Shown one piece after another: positions 1 to 12,047 of a stretch of 64,000 nucleotides of DNA. The notes under the pieces are model-generated. The model did not search any database. It was not told where the DNA came from and saw nothing but the letters and a program-made list of their open reading frames with translations. The stretch is from Sporothrix humicola (taxonomy: Eukaryota; Ascomycota; Sordariomycetes; Ophiostomatales; Ophiostomataceae), in NCBI GenBank assembly GCA_021396245.1, contig WNYE01000085.1:1-64000 (forward strand), given 5' to 3'. A program made the translations under genes and the position numbers. Position 1 is the stretch's first letter; every line of letters starts with the position of its first letter.

Positions 1-72
<72 letters not shown>
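1..72. repeat. 72-base poly-C homopolymer at the window edge
   Basis: The first 72 bases are all C and then switch abruptly to ordinary mixed sequence. It is not a telomere, because no CCCTAA-type repeat is present. It may be a contig-edge or homopolymer sequencing artefact, or a real C tract. The sequence alone cannot decide. Confidence 0.9.
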
Positions 73-74
<2 letters not shown>

Positions 75-1991
75 CATCTTCATCGAGTGAGCTGGGCAAA
101 CGGGTAGCAACACAGAAAAATTCACAATACGAAGTGAAAACCCCACGCCTGCTTGGCTTCGTGACTGTTTCCTACTAGATCTCAACCGTAGTACGGCATT
201 GCCAGCTGCATCCAATCTAGATCCCCAGGCCACGGGGCGATGTGATGATTCGGATGGTCTGTGTTCTTCATGACTTTCACTTACAAACGACCGCTTGGCC
301 CATGCAAAGGGGCGAAGAGAACAACGATCGTATCATGTTTTGCGAGCTGTGAAAAAAAAAAGAGGGAACAGAGATGCCTCTTCTGGCAAGTGGTACGACC
401 AAGTCACACGTCACTTCTGCTCTTTCCTTGCCCTTTTGTCTCCCCCAAGACACGCGAAGCTCGCACTGCGATCCGCAAAGGAGAGAATGCGTGACTGGGG
501 AAAAAAGAGGAAACAGCAGCACAGCATTGAGCCCCATCCTGCACCCGGCTCTTTCTGGGAATATATACATCGCACAATGTGCGGCGTCGCGTCTTGCGAC
601 ATCCCTTTTGCGCACAACAGTAGGCCGTCGGTTTGCGGAAAGCAATTGAACCTCGAGCAAAAAGAGACGGCCAGGATCGTGACTGGACAACATCTTGTCA
701 TCCTCCTGGCAGCATTATCTTGAAAAGAGAAAAGTGTGTCGGATACGGTCTTCAAAAAGAGACAGCCATCAAGGTTTCTGCCGTCGCCTCGGCGCATCTG
801 ACCTGGGCAATATTGAGAGGATAATAAATGTCGAGAAGAACAAGGGAAGGTCCGGCGCGAGCTGGCACCGAAAACTGTGGTGGCCTTTCCTCACAGACGT
901 AATACACCGGCTTTGTGAGAGATAAGACCTTCTGGTCCCTTCTCTCACACCCTTCTTTTCTTTGCATGCTATGCGAACTGTCTCAACCCAACTCGACAGC
1001 TCATGTAGCACCAACTAGTTGGACAGCTGGCACACGAGAAAACAAGCTGCGATGGCCACTGGGCACTACTCTGTTGGAGAAAACAACGGCTGCCGTGCGT
1101 AACGGCAAGTGCAAACGACCTCTCCTTGCTTATTGTGCGAGGCGAGACGCCGAACAGGGACGAAAACCAGTTAAATCCGCTGGGAATCAACGGCAGAAGA
1201 CTGACGGCTGGGAAAAAGGAAGGGGTTGTCCTGCTGGTGGCCTGTCTTTTCGTCTACTTTTTGTGTGGGTGTTTGTGCTACCCAACGACAGCATGCATCA
1301 CACGGCTCGTGATCGGGGGGAACAGAGACGTTTCGTTTCAGAAGATCCGTCTGCGAGAACTTCCCAGCCTCTCGGCCAGCACAAAAAGAGCAGCATCGGC
1401 CCGCCAGTGATCCTATCGGCTGTCAGTAAACAGTGAAGAAAGGCACGCCGACAAAGAAAACGTGAAAAGACAATGCATCAAAACTAGGGCAGAAGGTTTG
1501 TTGGAGCTCTAGCTCAATGCAGGTAACAGACAAAGAAGATAATAGGAATCAAGCAATGTTGAACAGGGAAATGGTGAAAAGAATCAAAGGACAGAAAGAA
1601 AAAGCAATATTGACTCTTTCATGGCCAATATGTTTGTATCTGTCCCTTGCTTCGGCGCTGCCTCCGTTGCATCTCAGCCCTCGCCTCGAGCAGTCCGCGC
1701 TGTGCCTTTTTGGTACATCTTTTTGTCCAGAGACAAGCATTTCGAACAAATTCTGCAGCTGAGAAGAAGGGTTTGCAGACGCCTCTTCATTTCGTTTCCC
1801 GTCGTTTCTTTTCTTTTTCCTGTAAGGATTTATGGCCACGCTGCGCGTCTGCATATCTGGGCAGCAGGCCGTCTGTCCTTCTCCGCGGTGTGTTCGTTAA
1901 TACGTCGTACTGTGAGGGCATCCATACCGTTGTTAACATCCATTCTGCAGCCGTTGCGTTATCATTTGTCGTTCATCGTTTCTTCTGTTCA

Positions 1992-2017
1992 GATGGATGG
2001 ATGGATGGATGGGATGG
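1992..2017. repeat. ATGG tetranucleotide microsatellite
   Basis: About five GATG/ATGG units in a row lie inside the gene-free left region. No coding role is seen. Confidence 0.85.
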
Positions 2018-2474
2018 CTGTCTCCTGTGCCCCTGTCAGTGCGTCCGTCGGCTCTGCTTGCTCCGTATGGGGTGCTCCTGTTGCTCCTGTTTCGCTCCCG
2101 GGCCCTCCTTATTTGTCTCTTTCGTGTTCTTATTCTTCAGGGTGCATGTCGTTGGCTCGCTAGCGCGTGTTCTAGAACGTTAGAGGTGGGAAAGCGGGTA
2201 TGTCTCTGTAACAGAATGGCTCTGTGCATGCCCCCGACTCAGTCTTGACGATAATATGATGACTTGTGGGTTGCGGGAGTTCAGCATTGGACAATGGGCT
2301 ATGGAAAGGAGGAAAGGGGAGAAATCGAGTGATTTTGGACGGCTCTTTCTTGTCAGTTAGGTCAGTCACGATTTCCCCGTGCGTAATTGCCCTTTTGGCG
2401 CAATATTTTGTTTGTCTGCTCCTTCTCCCCATCGCCTAATTATTTCGAACACGTTCCTACCGTTCCTTCCGTAC

Positions 2475-2517
2475 TGCACCCTTACCCTTTGCACCCTTTG
2501 CACCCTTTGCGCCTTTG
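2475..2517. repeat. Short tandem repeat of a 9-mer (CACCCTTTG)
   Basis: The 9-mer CACCCTTTG occurs twice in perfect tandem (2492-2509), flanked by degenerate CACCCTTAC and CGCCTTTG copies, in a pyrimidine-rich non-coding stretch. Confidence 0.7.
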
Positions 2518-4773
2518 CTCATTCTTGCTCACTTGGGCAAGGGCACACACCCCTGATCGTCCCGCCAGCTGGCTTCGGTTTTTTAGCATCCCGTCCGGCA
2601 ACCCCATCCCAGGTCACTGGGCCGATCTCAATAATTAAGTTTGGCAGGTGTGCGCTGCCAAAAGCTTCTTTTCAGTGAGCCATCCTGTTTCGTCCTGGCA
2701 CCTATGATGATCTGTAATCGCTGTCAACCTGGCGCATCGTCATCCGCTCTTTCCTCCTCTTTCCGTCTTCCGGCTTCCGTGTGCTGTTGTATTTTGTCAG
2801 TGCCTTGACGCGCAGGCAAGAGCGATCTGGATTGACAACCATACGTGCTTTCCCCGTCTTTCGGTTCTTTCTGCCTGGCGAGCCTGGCTTCCCTCCATAT
2901 CGCGCTCGCTTCGGTCTGCGCCTTCCTTCCCCACCCACAAAAACCTTATTTCGCCCAGCATCAGAAGGAACCCTTGAAACTGCTACAATACAAACGATGC
3001 TCCGTACTCCGTACTTGCTTTGTATCTTAATTACACAGCGCAAACGGGCGGCCTCTGCCGGCTCGATTTCGTCGTTCTGCGCTCACAACTCATTTTTTCC
3101 CTTCTTTGCCTTTCTGTTCCGTTACCCGATCCTCGATTGGCATCGCTGCTGGCGACCCTGGCTTCAGCCCTCTCTCCCTTGTCTCCTCGTCCCCGCCATG
3201 CTCTTTGCCGTATTTGTATTATCTGACGGAGTCGACAGCCGCGAGACAGACCGTGGCCGCCAATTTTACGAAATTTGAAGGGGCGTTTTCCGGCTTCCTG
3301 CTTACTTGTCTATTAGCTGTGGACACTGTATCGTTTGCTGGTTTTTTTTTTTTTTTACTGTTGATTGCTAGCATACGACGTACGTGTGAGGAAAGTCATA
3401 CTGTATGTGCATGTCCTGATTGCTCTGTACTTGCGCAAGTATCCGTATTTTGCACCTGCCGCCCTTGGGGCTGACCTCTCTTTCCTTTCATCCCACTTTC
3501 CTCTGTGAACGCATTGTCTTCGTGGCTTGCTCTTTCCTTCCCCGGACGACTCTTGACCGCGTTCTTTCCCTGTTGTGCCCATCGTTATCGTCTCCTGTCC
3601 TCGTGATCGCCCTACTCTTTCCTGGCCAATCGACCGCTCAGCCTTACCGGCCAGCGCCTGCATTTTGCCTCTGTATCTTACGAAGTAGTTTTGCAGCATC
3701 TCACTAGACCAACCCTACCTTGCGCTATCCCGCACTATTACGACAGTATTCTCGACTTGTATCTCACATCTGCCGCTGGTCTGGCCTGGCTGACCAAGGG
3801 CCTCCACCCCTGGTGCGCTACGGAATACGGAGCATCCAACCGCTGCATCCCCACTACCTGCTCTCCACCGCACTATGCCACTGCCGTCCCATCGCTTCGC
3901 TCGTTCCTTCCCCCCAAACGCAGTGCTGAGCGCGCACCGTTCGCACCTTCTTTCGCTTCTTCCCCCCCACCGCCCAGGCCCTCTCAGGCAGCAGGAGCAC
4001 ACTTTTGCGCCTTCCCAACGAGCCAACCAGCCAACCAGCCAGCCTGTAGCAAATCAGAGCCCTGTCAACCCTCCCTCGCAACAATTAATACCCACCCGAC
4101 TCGACTGCCACCTTCTCCACCCTATTAAGAACAAAATAGTCCACCCAGTTTTCCCTTGTTAAAAAATCACATCTTAATACACCTCGCCGTCACAATCGCA
4201 ACGAAAGGGAGCCTCGTCTCGCTTGCTCTCACGTCCCTTCGCTGCAGCAAGACTATCTTGCTTGCACGCGATCAACGCCCTTTTGCCATATTGTTCAATC
4301 CGCAGCTTCATCCCGTTACCAAACACCCACTGCTCTTCCATCGCCATTTCTTCCTCTTTCATCATCTTTTTTTGGTGGCAGAGCCTCTACTTTTTTTTCG
4401 TTGGTCGCTATCGACTCCGCCTTCGTCTCTAGTCAGATCTCTTCGACAAACCAACATCCACTAGACCCTACCGACCCTTCTTCGAACTCTTACCTCTCTC
4501 TCACTTCTTAATATCCTTTTTCTCCCTCCTCAGATCATCCTTCTTGGCTTCCGCTCGCATTGTCTTTCGTCTTGCCTTTTCTTCCATCTCGCTCGTTGAC
4601 GAAGAGCTTTAGTCGCCAAGCATCCATCGCCGCGCCGTTCGCTCGCCTCGATCTAACTCCATCGCCACATCGACTCGACCTCCTCTCGTTTTGTCACCGT
4701 CTCTTGACTCTTCTATCCCGTACCTCGACAGCTTTATCGATATCACTTCAAGAGCTATCCATCATCGACTGCA

Positions 4774-7700
4774 ATGGCGGTAAGTTGCTACCCTTCTTGT
4801 CTTCTTGCGTCTTCGTATCGCATGCTTTTGGAATCTGGGTCTCGTGCCTCAGATTGGCCTGCGCATGCCTCGATGCCATCTCTCACAATGCACCCACTTC
4901 AGCTTTACTTTGCTAACATGTCCTTGCGCATCCAGAGCCAGTCGAATCGCTTCCCTTACGGGGGCACCAGCTCCAGGGAGCCGTCATCCCAGCCTCTTGC
5001 GTCCAACTGGCAACCAAAGTCTGTGTGGGGAAACATACCCTCTTCAGTCAACAGCCGCGAGACTAGCAGCCTGCGAGGTACGTTGCGATGGACATTTGAT
5101 GACACAATAGAACAACGGCCAACGAACGGCAGCTGGGAGACAGGGGGCTTCGTTTCCATCGCAGACATGTGCTAACTATACTTCTCTCTCTAGGCGCACA
5201 AGAAGAGTCCTTCACAAACGGCCACTCGACCTCCAGCACCTTCCCCACAAGCTCAGCAGCACCGAGCAGCGTATGGACATCTCAGTCTGGGCCGTGGAAC
5301 AACGCCGAAGCCACAGCCGCGATACGGCGCACATCATCCAGCCCATCGCCCGCGCGCCAGAACGGCGAGCTGTCGAACGGCATCTCGACTACGTCCTCAA
5401 CACTCTATCCCATCGGCCAGAATCAGAATGGCGCCTACGCAAACAGCCGCTCCAAGGCAGCCAACGGCACGGCCTCCGAGGCCAATGCCAGCGCGTTTCG
5501 GTACTCACCACTGCGCGACAGCGTAGGGGACGATTCATCGGATGCCAACACCATCACAGCCTCCTTCTCCAACCTGGGCTTCGACAGTGAGGCGCTTCCG
5601 TCTCGGACACGCGCTGCACATGGAGCCTCGAACGGCTTCCCGACCAATTCTGCAGCTGTCTCAGTAGCAGGTTCAACATCCTCCACGTCTGCCGCGCCCG
5701 GGCCAGCAAATGGCACGGCGAATACCAATGGCACCAACGGCTCGGGCCTGTCATCCTTTGGCACCTTTGGTGCCATCCAGACTTCGAGCCACGGCCACTC
5801 TCACCGGACGTCTCTCCATGCCTCGACAGCCTATTCTTCCCCAGCCGCGCCAGCTCACGCACTGCCCGCCTACCACCGCAACTCCCAGCCCGAGGATGCC
5901 AGCACTCTTGCCATGGCCCAGATGTTCCGCCAGTCCCAGGCTCTGGACGAGCGGGCATCCAACTCTGCCATGAACGCTCTCGGCGGCAACTTTAGCACCA
6001 TGGCAGCGTATGCCCAAGCCCAAGCCCAGGCACAAGCCCAGGCCCAGGCTCAAGCTCAGGCCCAGTTCCAGTTTAATCCTATCTCAGAGCCATGGGATGC
6101 AGGTGTACGGGGATTTGACGTGTACGGCCAGGGCAGGGACTCTTCTGCTGCGTCCGCCTTCTCCGCATCGCGCAGCCATTTCGGTTCCGCTGAGCGGGGC
6201 AACACTCCGATTGGCGGTGTCTTCCAACAGAACGGCAGCCCGCGCGGCCTTGGGACTCCAGCAAATGGTGCTGGCCCCTGGAGCCGGCCGCAGTCGCGCG
6301 ACCCGAGAACGTCAAACTTGTCAGATGGAAATATCAACGGCGCGAGCAGCCTGCTCCAGCGCCAGCCACTGCAAAACTTTTTACCCGACCAGCAGTTTTC
6401 GGCCGCCGCCGCCGCCGCCGCTTTCAATGGCGGCAACCCCAACTTCTTGCCAAGCAGCCTGACATCCTATCCATTGTTCAACTCCTTCCGGTCGCCTATT
6501 CAGATGCAGATGTCTCCTCTGGGCATCCCGATGGGCTCGCCCATGAGCAATAACATGCTCCCCAACTCGCACTTGCAAGCGCCGCGTGACCGCGACCCCG
6601 CGCGGTCGATGCGCAGCCCTGTGCTGGAAGATTTCCGGGCGTCGAGGACGGCCCGGCGGTTTGAGCTCAGGGACATTTACGGCTACATTGTGGAGTTCAG
6701 CGGCGACCAGCACGGCTCGCGTTTCATCCAAAGCAAGCTCGAGACAGCCAACAGCGACGACAAGGAGCACATTTTCCGCGAGATCTCATCCAATGCCCTG
6801 GTGCTGATGCGTGACGTGTTTGGCAACTACGTCGTGCAGAAGTTCTTTGAGCATGGCAACCAGGTCCAGAAGAAGTACCTGGCCGAGCAGATGCGGGGCA
6901 AGATGGTTGAGCTGTCCACGCAGCCGTACGCCTGCCGCGTTGTGCAAAAGGCACTCGAGCACATTCTCGTGGACCAGCAGGTCTACCTGGTCAAGGAGCT
7001 TGAGGTAGATGTCACGCGTGTTGTCAAGGACGCGAGCGGCAACCACGTTATCCAAAAGGTGATTGAGATTGTGCCCCGCGAACACATTGGGTTCGTGATG
7101 GACGCGTTCCGTGGCAAAGTCAAGGAGCTGTCATCGCACAACTATGGCTGCCGCGTCGTGCAACGGATGCTTGAGCACGGCTCGGAAGAGGACAAGGCAG
7201 CCATCCTGGCGGAGCTGCACGAGAACGCGCGCGACCTTATCACGGACCAGTTCGGCAACTACGTCGCGCAGCACGTAATTGAGTTTGGTGGCCCCGAGGA
7301 CCGGGCCAAGATGATCAACAAAGTGCTCGACGAGCTGGTGCCCATGTCGCGGCACAAGTTTGCATCCAATGTTGTGGAGCAGTGCATGCAGCACGGCACA
7401 GTCGACGACCGCATCCGCGCGCGCAAGGAGCTTGAGAAGATTGGCAGTGACGGGGTGCCCGTTCTGCACCAAATGATCAAAGACCAATACGGCAACTATG
7501 TGATCCGTGAGTGGCACTCTTTTGTTTTTCTCTTTATCTTTCTTTTTACTTCATCTTCATCTTTTCATCCGATGCGTTTGTATTTGCGTCATTTTCTAAC
7601 CCCACACCAGAGAGACTGCTCAAGCTACTCGAAGGCGAAGAACGCCGCCTGTTCGTCGAAACCATGGAGACTCACCTTGCCGCCTTTAAGCGGACTGGCA

Positions 7701-8002
7701 CCGTCCGCCAGAACTCGGCCGTTGAACGCCTGATCGACGAGGTGGCCAAGACTGGCCTGTCCACCGGGCTGAACTCGACAAGCTCGGCAACGCCCGTTTC
7801 GCCCCATCGGAACGGCAACACGAACAACGCCGAGTCGACGCCGCCGCTCACACGCTCGCCCAACACCCCAGAGAGCTCCAACCCTCCTAGTGTTAGTGCT
7901 GGACCGACAGGGGCGTCCATGGTCGCAAATGCAGACGAAAAGGTGACGACGACGACATCGACGACTAAAGTGACAGTCTCCTCGGACACCGACTTGCAGT
8001 AG
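4774..8002 (+). CDS. puf3: Pumilio/PUF-family RNA-binding protein, Puf3-like
   Basis: Post-transcriptional regulator that binds 3' UTR elements of the UGUA(n)AUA type. Exons 4774-4779, 4936-5077, 5194-7506 and 7611-8002 splice in frame to 950 residues; every junction has GT..AG and a CTAAC-like branch site. The first half is low complexity (Ser/Asn/Gly-rich, an Ala-Gln run at about 325-342, poly-Ala near 455). Eight Puf repeats occupy about 537-866. Their recognition triplets read SR..Q, NY..Q, CR..Q, NH..Q, CR..Q, NY..Q, SN..E, NY..Q, the canonical Puf3/Pum1 code. The repeat-8 Gln (821) is encoded across intron 3. The first exon codes only Met-Ala, and intron 1 (156 nt) is open and in frame. 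By family, Puf3 acts on mRNAs for mitochondrial proteins; whether that holds here is inference. The PUF domain is certain, the Puf3 orthology likely. Confidence 0.93.
6012..6065 (+). repeat. Nine-unit Ala-Gln coding repeat
   Basis: GCN-CAR dipeptide codons are repeated nine times inside the PUF N-terminal region. The third bases vary, so the repeat is kept at protein level or is old. Confidence 0.9.
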
Positions 8003-9562
8003 GAAGTAAGACATGAACCAGCCTCACGACATTGTACAAAGAACCAAAGAGAAAAAAAAATAGCGCGGCAACAATGTACGCGCTCACAATACTGAATATA
8101 TCTGACGATGCTGGAAAGGGTGGCTTTCCCTTCAGCATGACGCAACGATTTGTCATTCAATAATACCCACCGATACGGCATTTGTTTTGCGAGGCAGGCA
8201 CCAGACCGAGTCTGTCTGTCAGTTTTCCTCCTTATTATCTCTTATTTTTTTGTCTACTTCTACCACTATACCTCCCTTCCTTTCCCCACCTTTTTTTTAA
8301 CTTTTACTTTTCCTTCTTGTCTCTATTTATTTTATTCTTTATTCTTTATTGGGCGATGTATGGACAGACAGAAACCGTCAACGACGCTTTCTTTAACTCG
8401 CCTTTTTTATGTCTTATTTCTTACTTTATTACTTGTCGTTCTTTTTGATTTTTGTTACTTTATATTTTTTTGGCCTGTTTTTTAACATGGAAATGACTTT
8501 GGAGGGCAACACTTTTCAAAAGAATTCAGGGCGAAAGCATTCTAACTTTGGTTTTTATTTAAATGGAAATAAATACAAGGAAAGCGGGAGAACGCGGAGT
8601 TGGAGGGCTTGAGAAGAAGCCTTGGGAAACACACACACACACAACATAGCAAAGGGCATTTAAATGCAAAAAGAAATGGGACTTTGAAACGGGTGTTTCT
8701 TTCTGTTTATGTTTTATTGTTTTACTGTCTTATTTTCTACTTACTTTCTTTCAACAGGATTGATTGCGGCCAGGGCAAGAGCGAACAGAGAATCGCTCTT
8801 GGTGGCGGAAGGAGCGATCAACTCGAATTGGCGTTTGGCTTTTGGGTGTCCCAATATTATATTTTCTATTCACGCATCCACGCATCTATGCATCCAATGT
8901 TTTGCATCTGGCACCTTTGTGATTCCTGGTTTCTTGCCTTTTCCTCTCTTGCTAATGTCGTTGTTCATGTCGTTTTTGGCGGTTTATGCCGGCTTTCTTT
9001 GTAACGACGTTACTCGGGACATAAACCCAGATATTATGTTTATCGTTGATTTTAAATTTAACTAAATACCTACAATATGTAGCTTTTCCTTGATAATACG
9101 AAGGGTATCGCCCTTCATAAATTTTATGTAGTCCATCCGTACTTGGTGCAAACACTTGCCATGCCATTATTAGATGCCTGTTAGAGCGAGCCTGTTAGAG
9201 CCTTGTTTACGGCAACACCGCCGTAGAGTTCGTAGATGCGCTAAAGGCGCTAGAAGCCCCGCACCTGCCCGCTACGCCGCTACGCCGCCAGCCCGGCCTT
9301 GCCGCAGCCTTCCCTAGAACTTGACATCAGGCTACAACGTGGAATCAGACCCTCTCTATCAACGTCTTTTTCGATACAGGCCTGTTGCCGACCTGGGCCT
9401 TTCGTTTTCCCTCTCTATCAACACTCTTTTACACAGCTGTTACTGTTCCCGACCGGCCGCTTCGACGACATCGACCTGCCCTCACGACCTCAAAATCGAA
9501 CAGTTGTCTCTTCTCTCGTTCTCTTGTTTTCTCGCCATCATCCCCTCGTCTCCGCTCCTTTC
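8003..9562. other. Intergenic: PUF 3' region and upstream of the hydrolase
   Basis: T-rich sequence with a (AC)7 run at 8629-8642. The 12-mer GCCTGTTAGAGC occurs twice (9176-9187 and 9190-9201), and a 13-mer CCTCTCTATCAAC occurs twice (9350-9362 and 9410-9422). At about 9060-9180 the sequence is AT-rich and then changes sharply to GC-rich, which could be a decayed repeat edge. No gene is supportable. Confidence 0.55.
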
Positions 9563-10870
9563 ATGTCCTCTCCTCATCCCTCGCCGATGCGCCGGACCCT
9601 GTTGCTGTGCTTTGTGCACGGCTTCAAGGGCGGCGCCGACACGTTTGGCGCGCGCTCGCAGTTCTCGCACGACCTGCGGCAGCGCGTGGCCCAAGCACTG
9701 CCCAAAGTCGATGTTCGCGTTGCCGTCTATCCGACCTACGACACCCGCGGCGACCTGGCGGCGTGCGTTGCGCGGTTTACCGAGTGGCTGCTCGAGCAGG
9801 TCATCGACATTGAAGTGGCGGCCCGCACACCGTCGCCCACAGTCGATCCGTCGGTGCATTGTGTGCTGATTGGGCATTCCATGGGCGGAATCGTGGCGGC
9901 AGATGCACTGCTGGGACTGGCGGGCGACAAGCGGGTGGGCGACGAGGAGGAAAAGCTGGAGAACGAACTGAACGCCATGATGTTCCCCTACGTGCAGGGC
10001 GTGCTGGGATTCGACACGCCATATCTGGGAATTGCGCCTGGCGTTGTGGCCCACGGAGCAGAAGGACAATATGCGGCGGCGTCGGCAGCGCTGACACAGA
10101 TTACGACCATTACAGACGCTCTATGGGGCAAGAAGGGAAGCGAGGGCGACAAGAAACAGCAACAACAGGCCAGTTCATCACGAGCTCTCCCCCCAGCATC
10201 TTCCTCGTCGGCAAACGCATCTAAAACGAGCAAAACAGAAGCAGCGGCCGTTGGAGGAGCTGCGGCGGCCGCAAGTGCAGCGTCTTCATCATGGGGATGG
10301 GGGAAAATTGCCATGTACGCTGGTGCAGGAGCAATCGCCAGCGGAGCGGCGGCAGCAGCGGCGGCTGCGGCTTACAAGAACCGTGAGCAGCTGACCGAGG
10401 GCTGGACGTGGGCGACGTCACATCTCGAGTTTGTCAACTGCCTGGCACGAGGCGAAGTGCTGCGGGCGCGGATGGCAAGAATGACCGAGGCCAACCGGCA
10501 GCTGGGTGTTGGATTCGGCAACCTGTACACACAGCTGGGAAAAGCGGCACAAGATGCACAGCGAAGGGCTGCAAGTCTGGACAGCAGCAATGGCGGACGC
10601 AGCTCGCCGTTGAAGGGACTGCTGCCCGCAGGCGAGCGGACGTTTTGCAATCTACCGTCAGGGCAAACGCCGGCAGGAATCTGGAAACCGGCACGCAACG
10701 ATGCGGCAACGGACGAGACGGGGGCACACATGAGCATGTTCGACCCGCCACACAACCCCAATTACAGTTCTCTGCTAAAGGATGCAAGTACGCTTATTGT
10801 ACAGTGGACAGAAGGCAGTGCATGGTACGCCGGCAGCCATGTCACAACAGGTTCAAGGACGACATCATAG
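9563..10870 (+). CDS. DUF676-type alpha/beta hydrolase (putative lipase/serine esterase)
   Basis: A single-exon frame gives 435 residues from the ATG at 9563. The open frame extends 88 codons further left but without family features, so this ATG is preferred. The sequence shows a VHGFKGG oxyanion-type loop at 18-24, the nucleophile elbow GHSMGG at 104-109 (Ser106), and the strand GFDTPYLG after it. A His near FDPPHNPNY in the last 50 residues is the likely catalytic base. A Ser/Ala-rich insert at about 200-280, with an Ala/Gly stretch, separates the core from the C-terminal part; this is common in fungal members. The substrate is unknown; lipid or ester hydrolysis is inferred from fold only. 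No signal peptide is visible. Confidence 0.85.
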   Translation: MSSPHPSPMRRTLLLCFVHGFKGGADTFGARSQFSHDLRQRVAQALPKVDVRVAVYPTYDTRGDLAACVARFTEWLLEQVIDIEVAARTPSPTVDPSVHCVLIGHSMGGIVAADALLGLAGDKRVGDEEEKLENELNAMMFPYVQGVLGFDTPYLGIAPGVVAHGAEGQYAAASAALTQITTITDALWGKKGSEGDKKQQQQASSSRALPPASSSSANASKTSKTEAAAVGGAAAAASAASSSWGWGKIAMYAGAGAIASGAAAAAAAAAYKNREQLTEGWTWATSHLEFVNCLARGEVLRARMARMTEANRQLGVGFGNLYTQLGKAAQDAQRRAASLDSSNGGRSSPLKGLLPAGERTFCNLPSGQTPAGIWKPARNDAATDETGAHMSMFDPPHNPNYSSLLKDASTLIVQWTEGSAWYAGSHVTTGSRTTS

Positions 10871-11324
10871 AACGTGCCAAACTACTGATATGAACGGAAT
10901 GACCAAACATTATTGATGATACACAAGCCAGATTGGGCCAGGTTGGGGCCACATTAGACCATATTCAATGCCAATTACACGACGAAATTCAAAACCATAA
11001 CTAATATTACTCTATTAGACTAACCATGCTGCTATTCCTATTATTGTTGGAGGACTGCGCTATGCCGTGTCGTCCTTGTTTAAGCCCCTTAAAACTGATT
11101 CCAATCCCCTATAACACCTGTGTAAATCCGTATGCTCGAGCCATGCATCATTGGAGGACCCCCTGCAATAATTATACTTTTTTCCCTTTCCTGCATGTTC
11201 GTTTGCTCAACGGCTCAATCTCTTTTCGTCTCCTCGTACTCTCCACTAACCAATTCTTCCAGCCGTGTGCACACAGACACCATTCTCGTGTCCGTAACCC
11301 TTCTTTGTATCGTCATCCTCCCCC
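10871..11324. other. Convergent intergenic region
   Basis: This stretch lies between the 3' ends of the DUF676 hydrolase and phs1. It is AT-rich and presumably holds both polyadenylation regions. Nothing else is seen. Confidence 0.6.
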
Positions 11325-12047
11325 TTACTGGGCCTTCTTTGAGTCGCCCTTGAGGCGGCGGAGGACCTTGCGGCGCTGCGACAGCATGTGCGTGTACATA
11401 ATATACGACCCGGGCACATACGTCGACATGGCCGCGTACAGAGCATAGGCGTAGTACGGGCTGATGCTGTCGGCGGCACCGGGCGTCGATGCTGCCAAGT
11501 ACACGAGGCGCACCTCGGACGAGATGCCGATCGGGTACAGAACCAGGAACGTGCTGTACCGCAGGATCGTGAACCAGTCGGGCACAGGCGGGTTGGCTGC
11601 GGCGTTACCGGACGGGCCCGAGCCCATGCTACGAGCCAGGCTCAGCGCAAAGTAAAAGTACCGGATCACCTCGGTCGTGCTCCACGCAAGCAGCATCGAC
11701 GTGTAAAACAGACTCGACGTTGTCTGGTTGGGGAACGGGTACACCACCAGCCACACCAGCAGCAGCCGGCTGGCCACCTGCATGGCCGTCGTGAACACGG
11801 GCGTCCGCACAACGCCCAGAAGAGCGTGCACAACCTCGAGCACCGCCAGCGTCTGTGTCCACCGCACAAAGAAGCTCACGGCAATCGGCACGTACTCGGG
11901 CCCGCGCAGATAGGCGGCACCCACAGTACGGCCAAACACAGTCGCCCAGAGGACGGCCGACGCAAAGTTGTAGGCCGTCAGGTACAGGAGCTTGACCTGC
12001 GATGGTTCCACGCGGCCAGTGCCGGGGATTTCCTTGGTCTTGGCCAT
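11325..12047 (-). CDS. phs1: Very-long-chain (3R)-3-hydroxyacyl-CoA dehydratase (PTPLA/HACD family)
   Basis: Third step of very-long-chain fatty-acid elongation in the ER membrane: dehydration of 3-hydroxyacyl-CoA to trans-2-enoyl-CoA. One exon, 240 residues, slightly longer than yeast Phs1. The family block LEVVHALLGVVRTP spans 70-83, and TEVIRYFYF sits near 125-133. The Tyr/Glu pair in LYPIGISSE lies at Tyr171 and Glu178, the same seven-residue spacing as the yeast catalytic pair. Hydrophobic segments alternate through the whole chain, as expected for six membrane spans. The C-terminus KKAQ fits a dilysine KKxx ER-retrieval signal. A short Gly/Asn/Pro insert at 142-154 is unusual but lies in a loop. 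Confidence 0.95.
   Translation of the reverse strand: MAKTKEIPGTGRVEPSQVKLLYLTAYNFASAVLWATVFGRTVGAAYLRGPEYVPIAVSFFVRWTQTLAVLEVVHALLGVVRTPVFTTAMQVASRLLLVWLVVYPFPNQTTSSLFYTSMLLAWSTTEVIRYFYFALSLARSMGSGPSGNAAANPPVPDWFTILRYSTFLVLYPIGISSEVRLVYLAASTPGAADSISPYYAYALYAAMSTYVPGSYIMYTHMLSQRRKVLRRLKGDSKKAQ

Larger units (their letters stand above)
73..4773. other. 4.7 kb without a supportable gene; upstream region and leader of the PUF gene
   Basis: Only short overlapping open frames with no recognisable domain occur here. From about 1.6 kb, and strongly from 3.4 to 4.77 kb, the plus strand becomes C/T-rich, as in other long leaders of this window, so the right part is probably promoter and 5' untranslated region of the PUF gene. 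It holds short tandem repeats (1992-2017, 2475-2517, and an AGCCAACC run near 4020-4045) and the word TACTCCGTAC at 3005-3014. Confidence 0.6.

Noticed and set aside
1..72. Telomere or origin
   Set aside because: Pure C, no G/T or CCCTAA repeat structure and no subtelomeric gene nearby.
73..4773. tRNA genes in the gene-poor stretches
   Set aside because: Scanning by eye for the GGTTCRANNC box and cloverleaf arms on both strands gave no complete candidate here or in 13.8-22.5 kb; a tRNAscan run would settle it.
9120..9310. Transposon or LTR remnant
   Set aside because: Short direct repeats and a composition jump only; no terminal repeats, target duplication or coding remnant seen.
9299..9562. 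88-codon N-terminal extension of the DUF676 hydrolase
   Set aside because: No hydrolase features, and it contains duplicated C/T-rich words; leader sequence is more likely.
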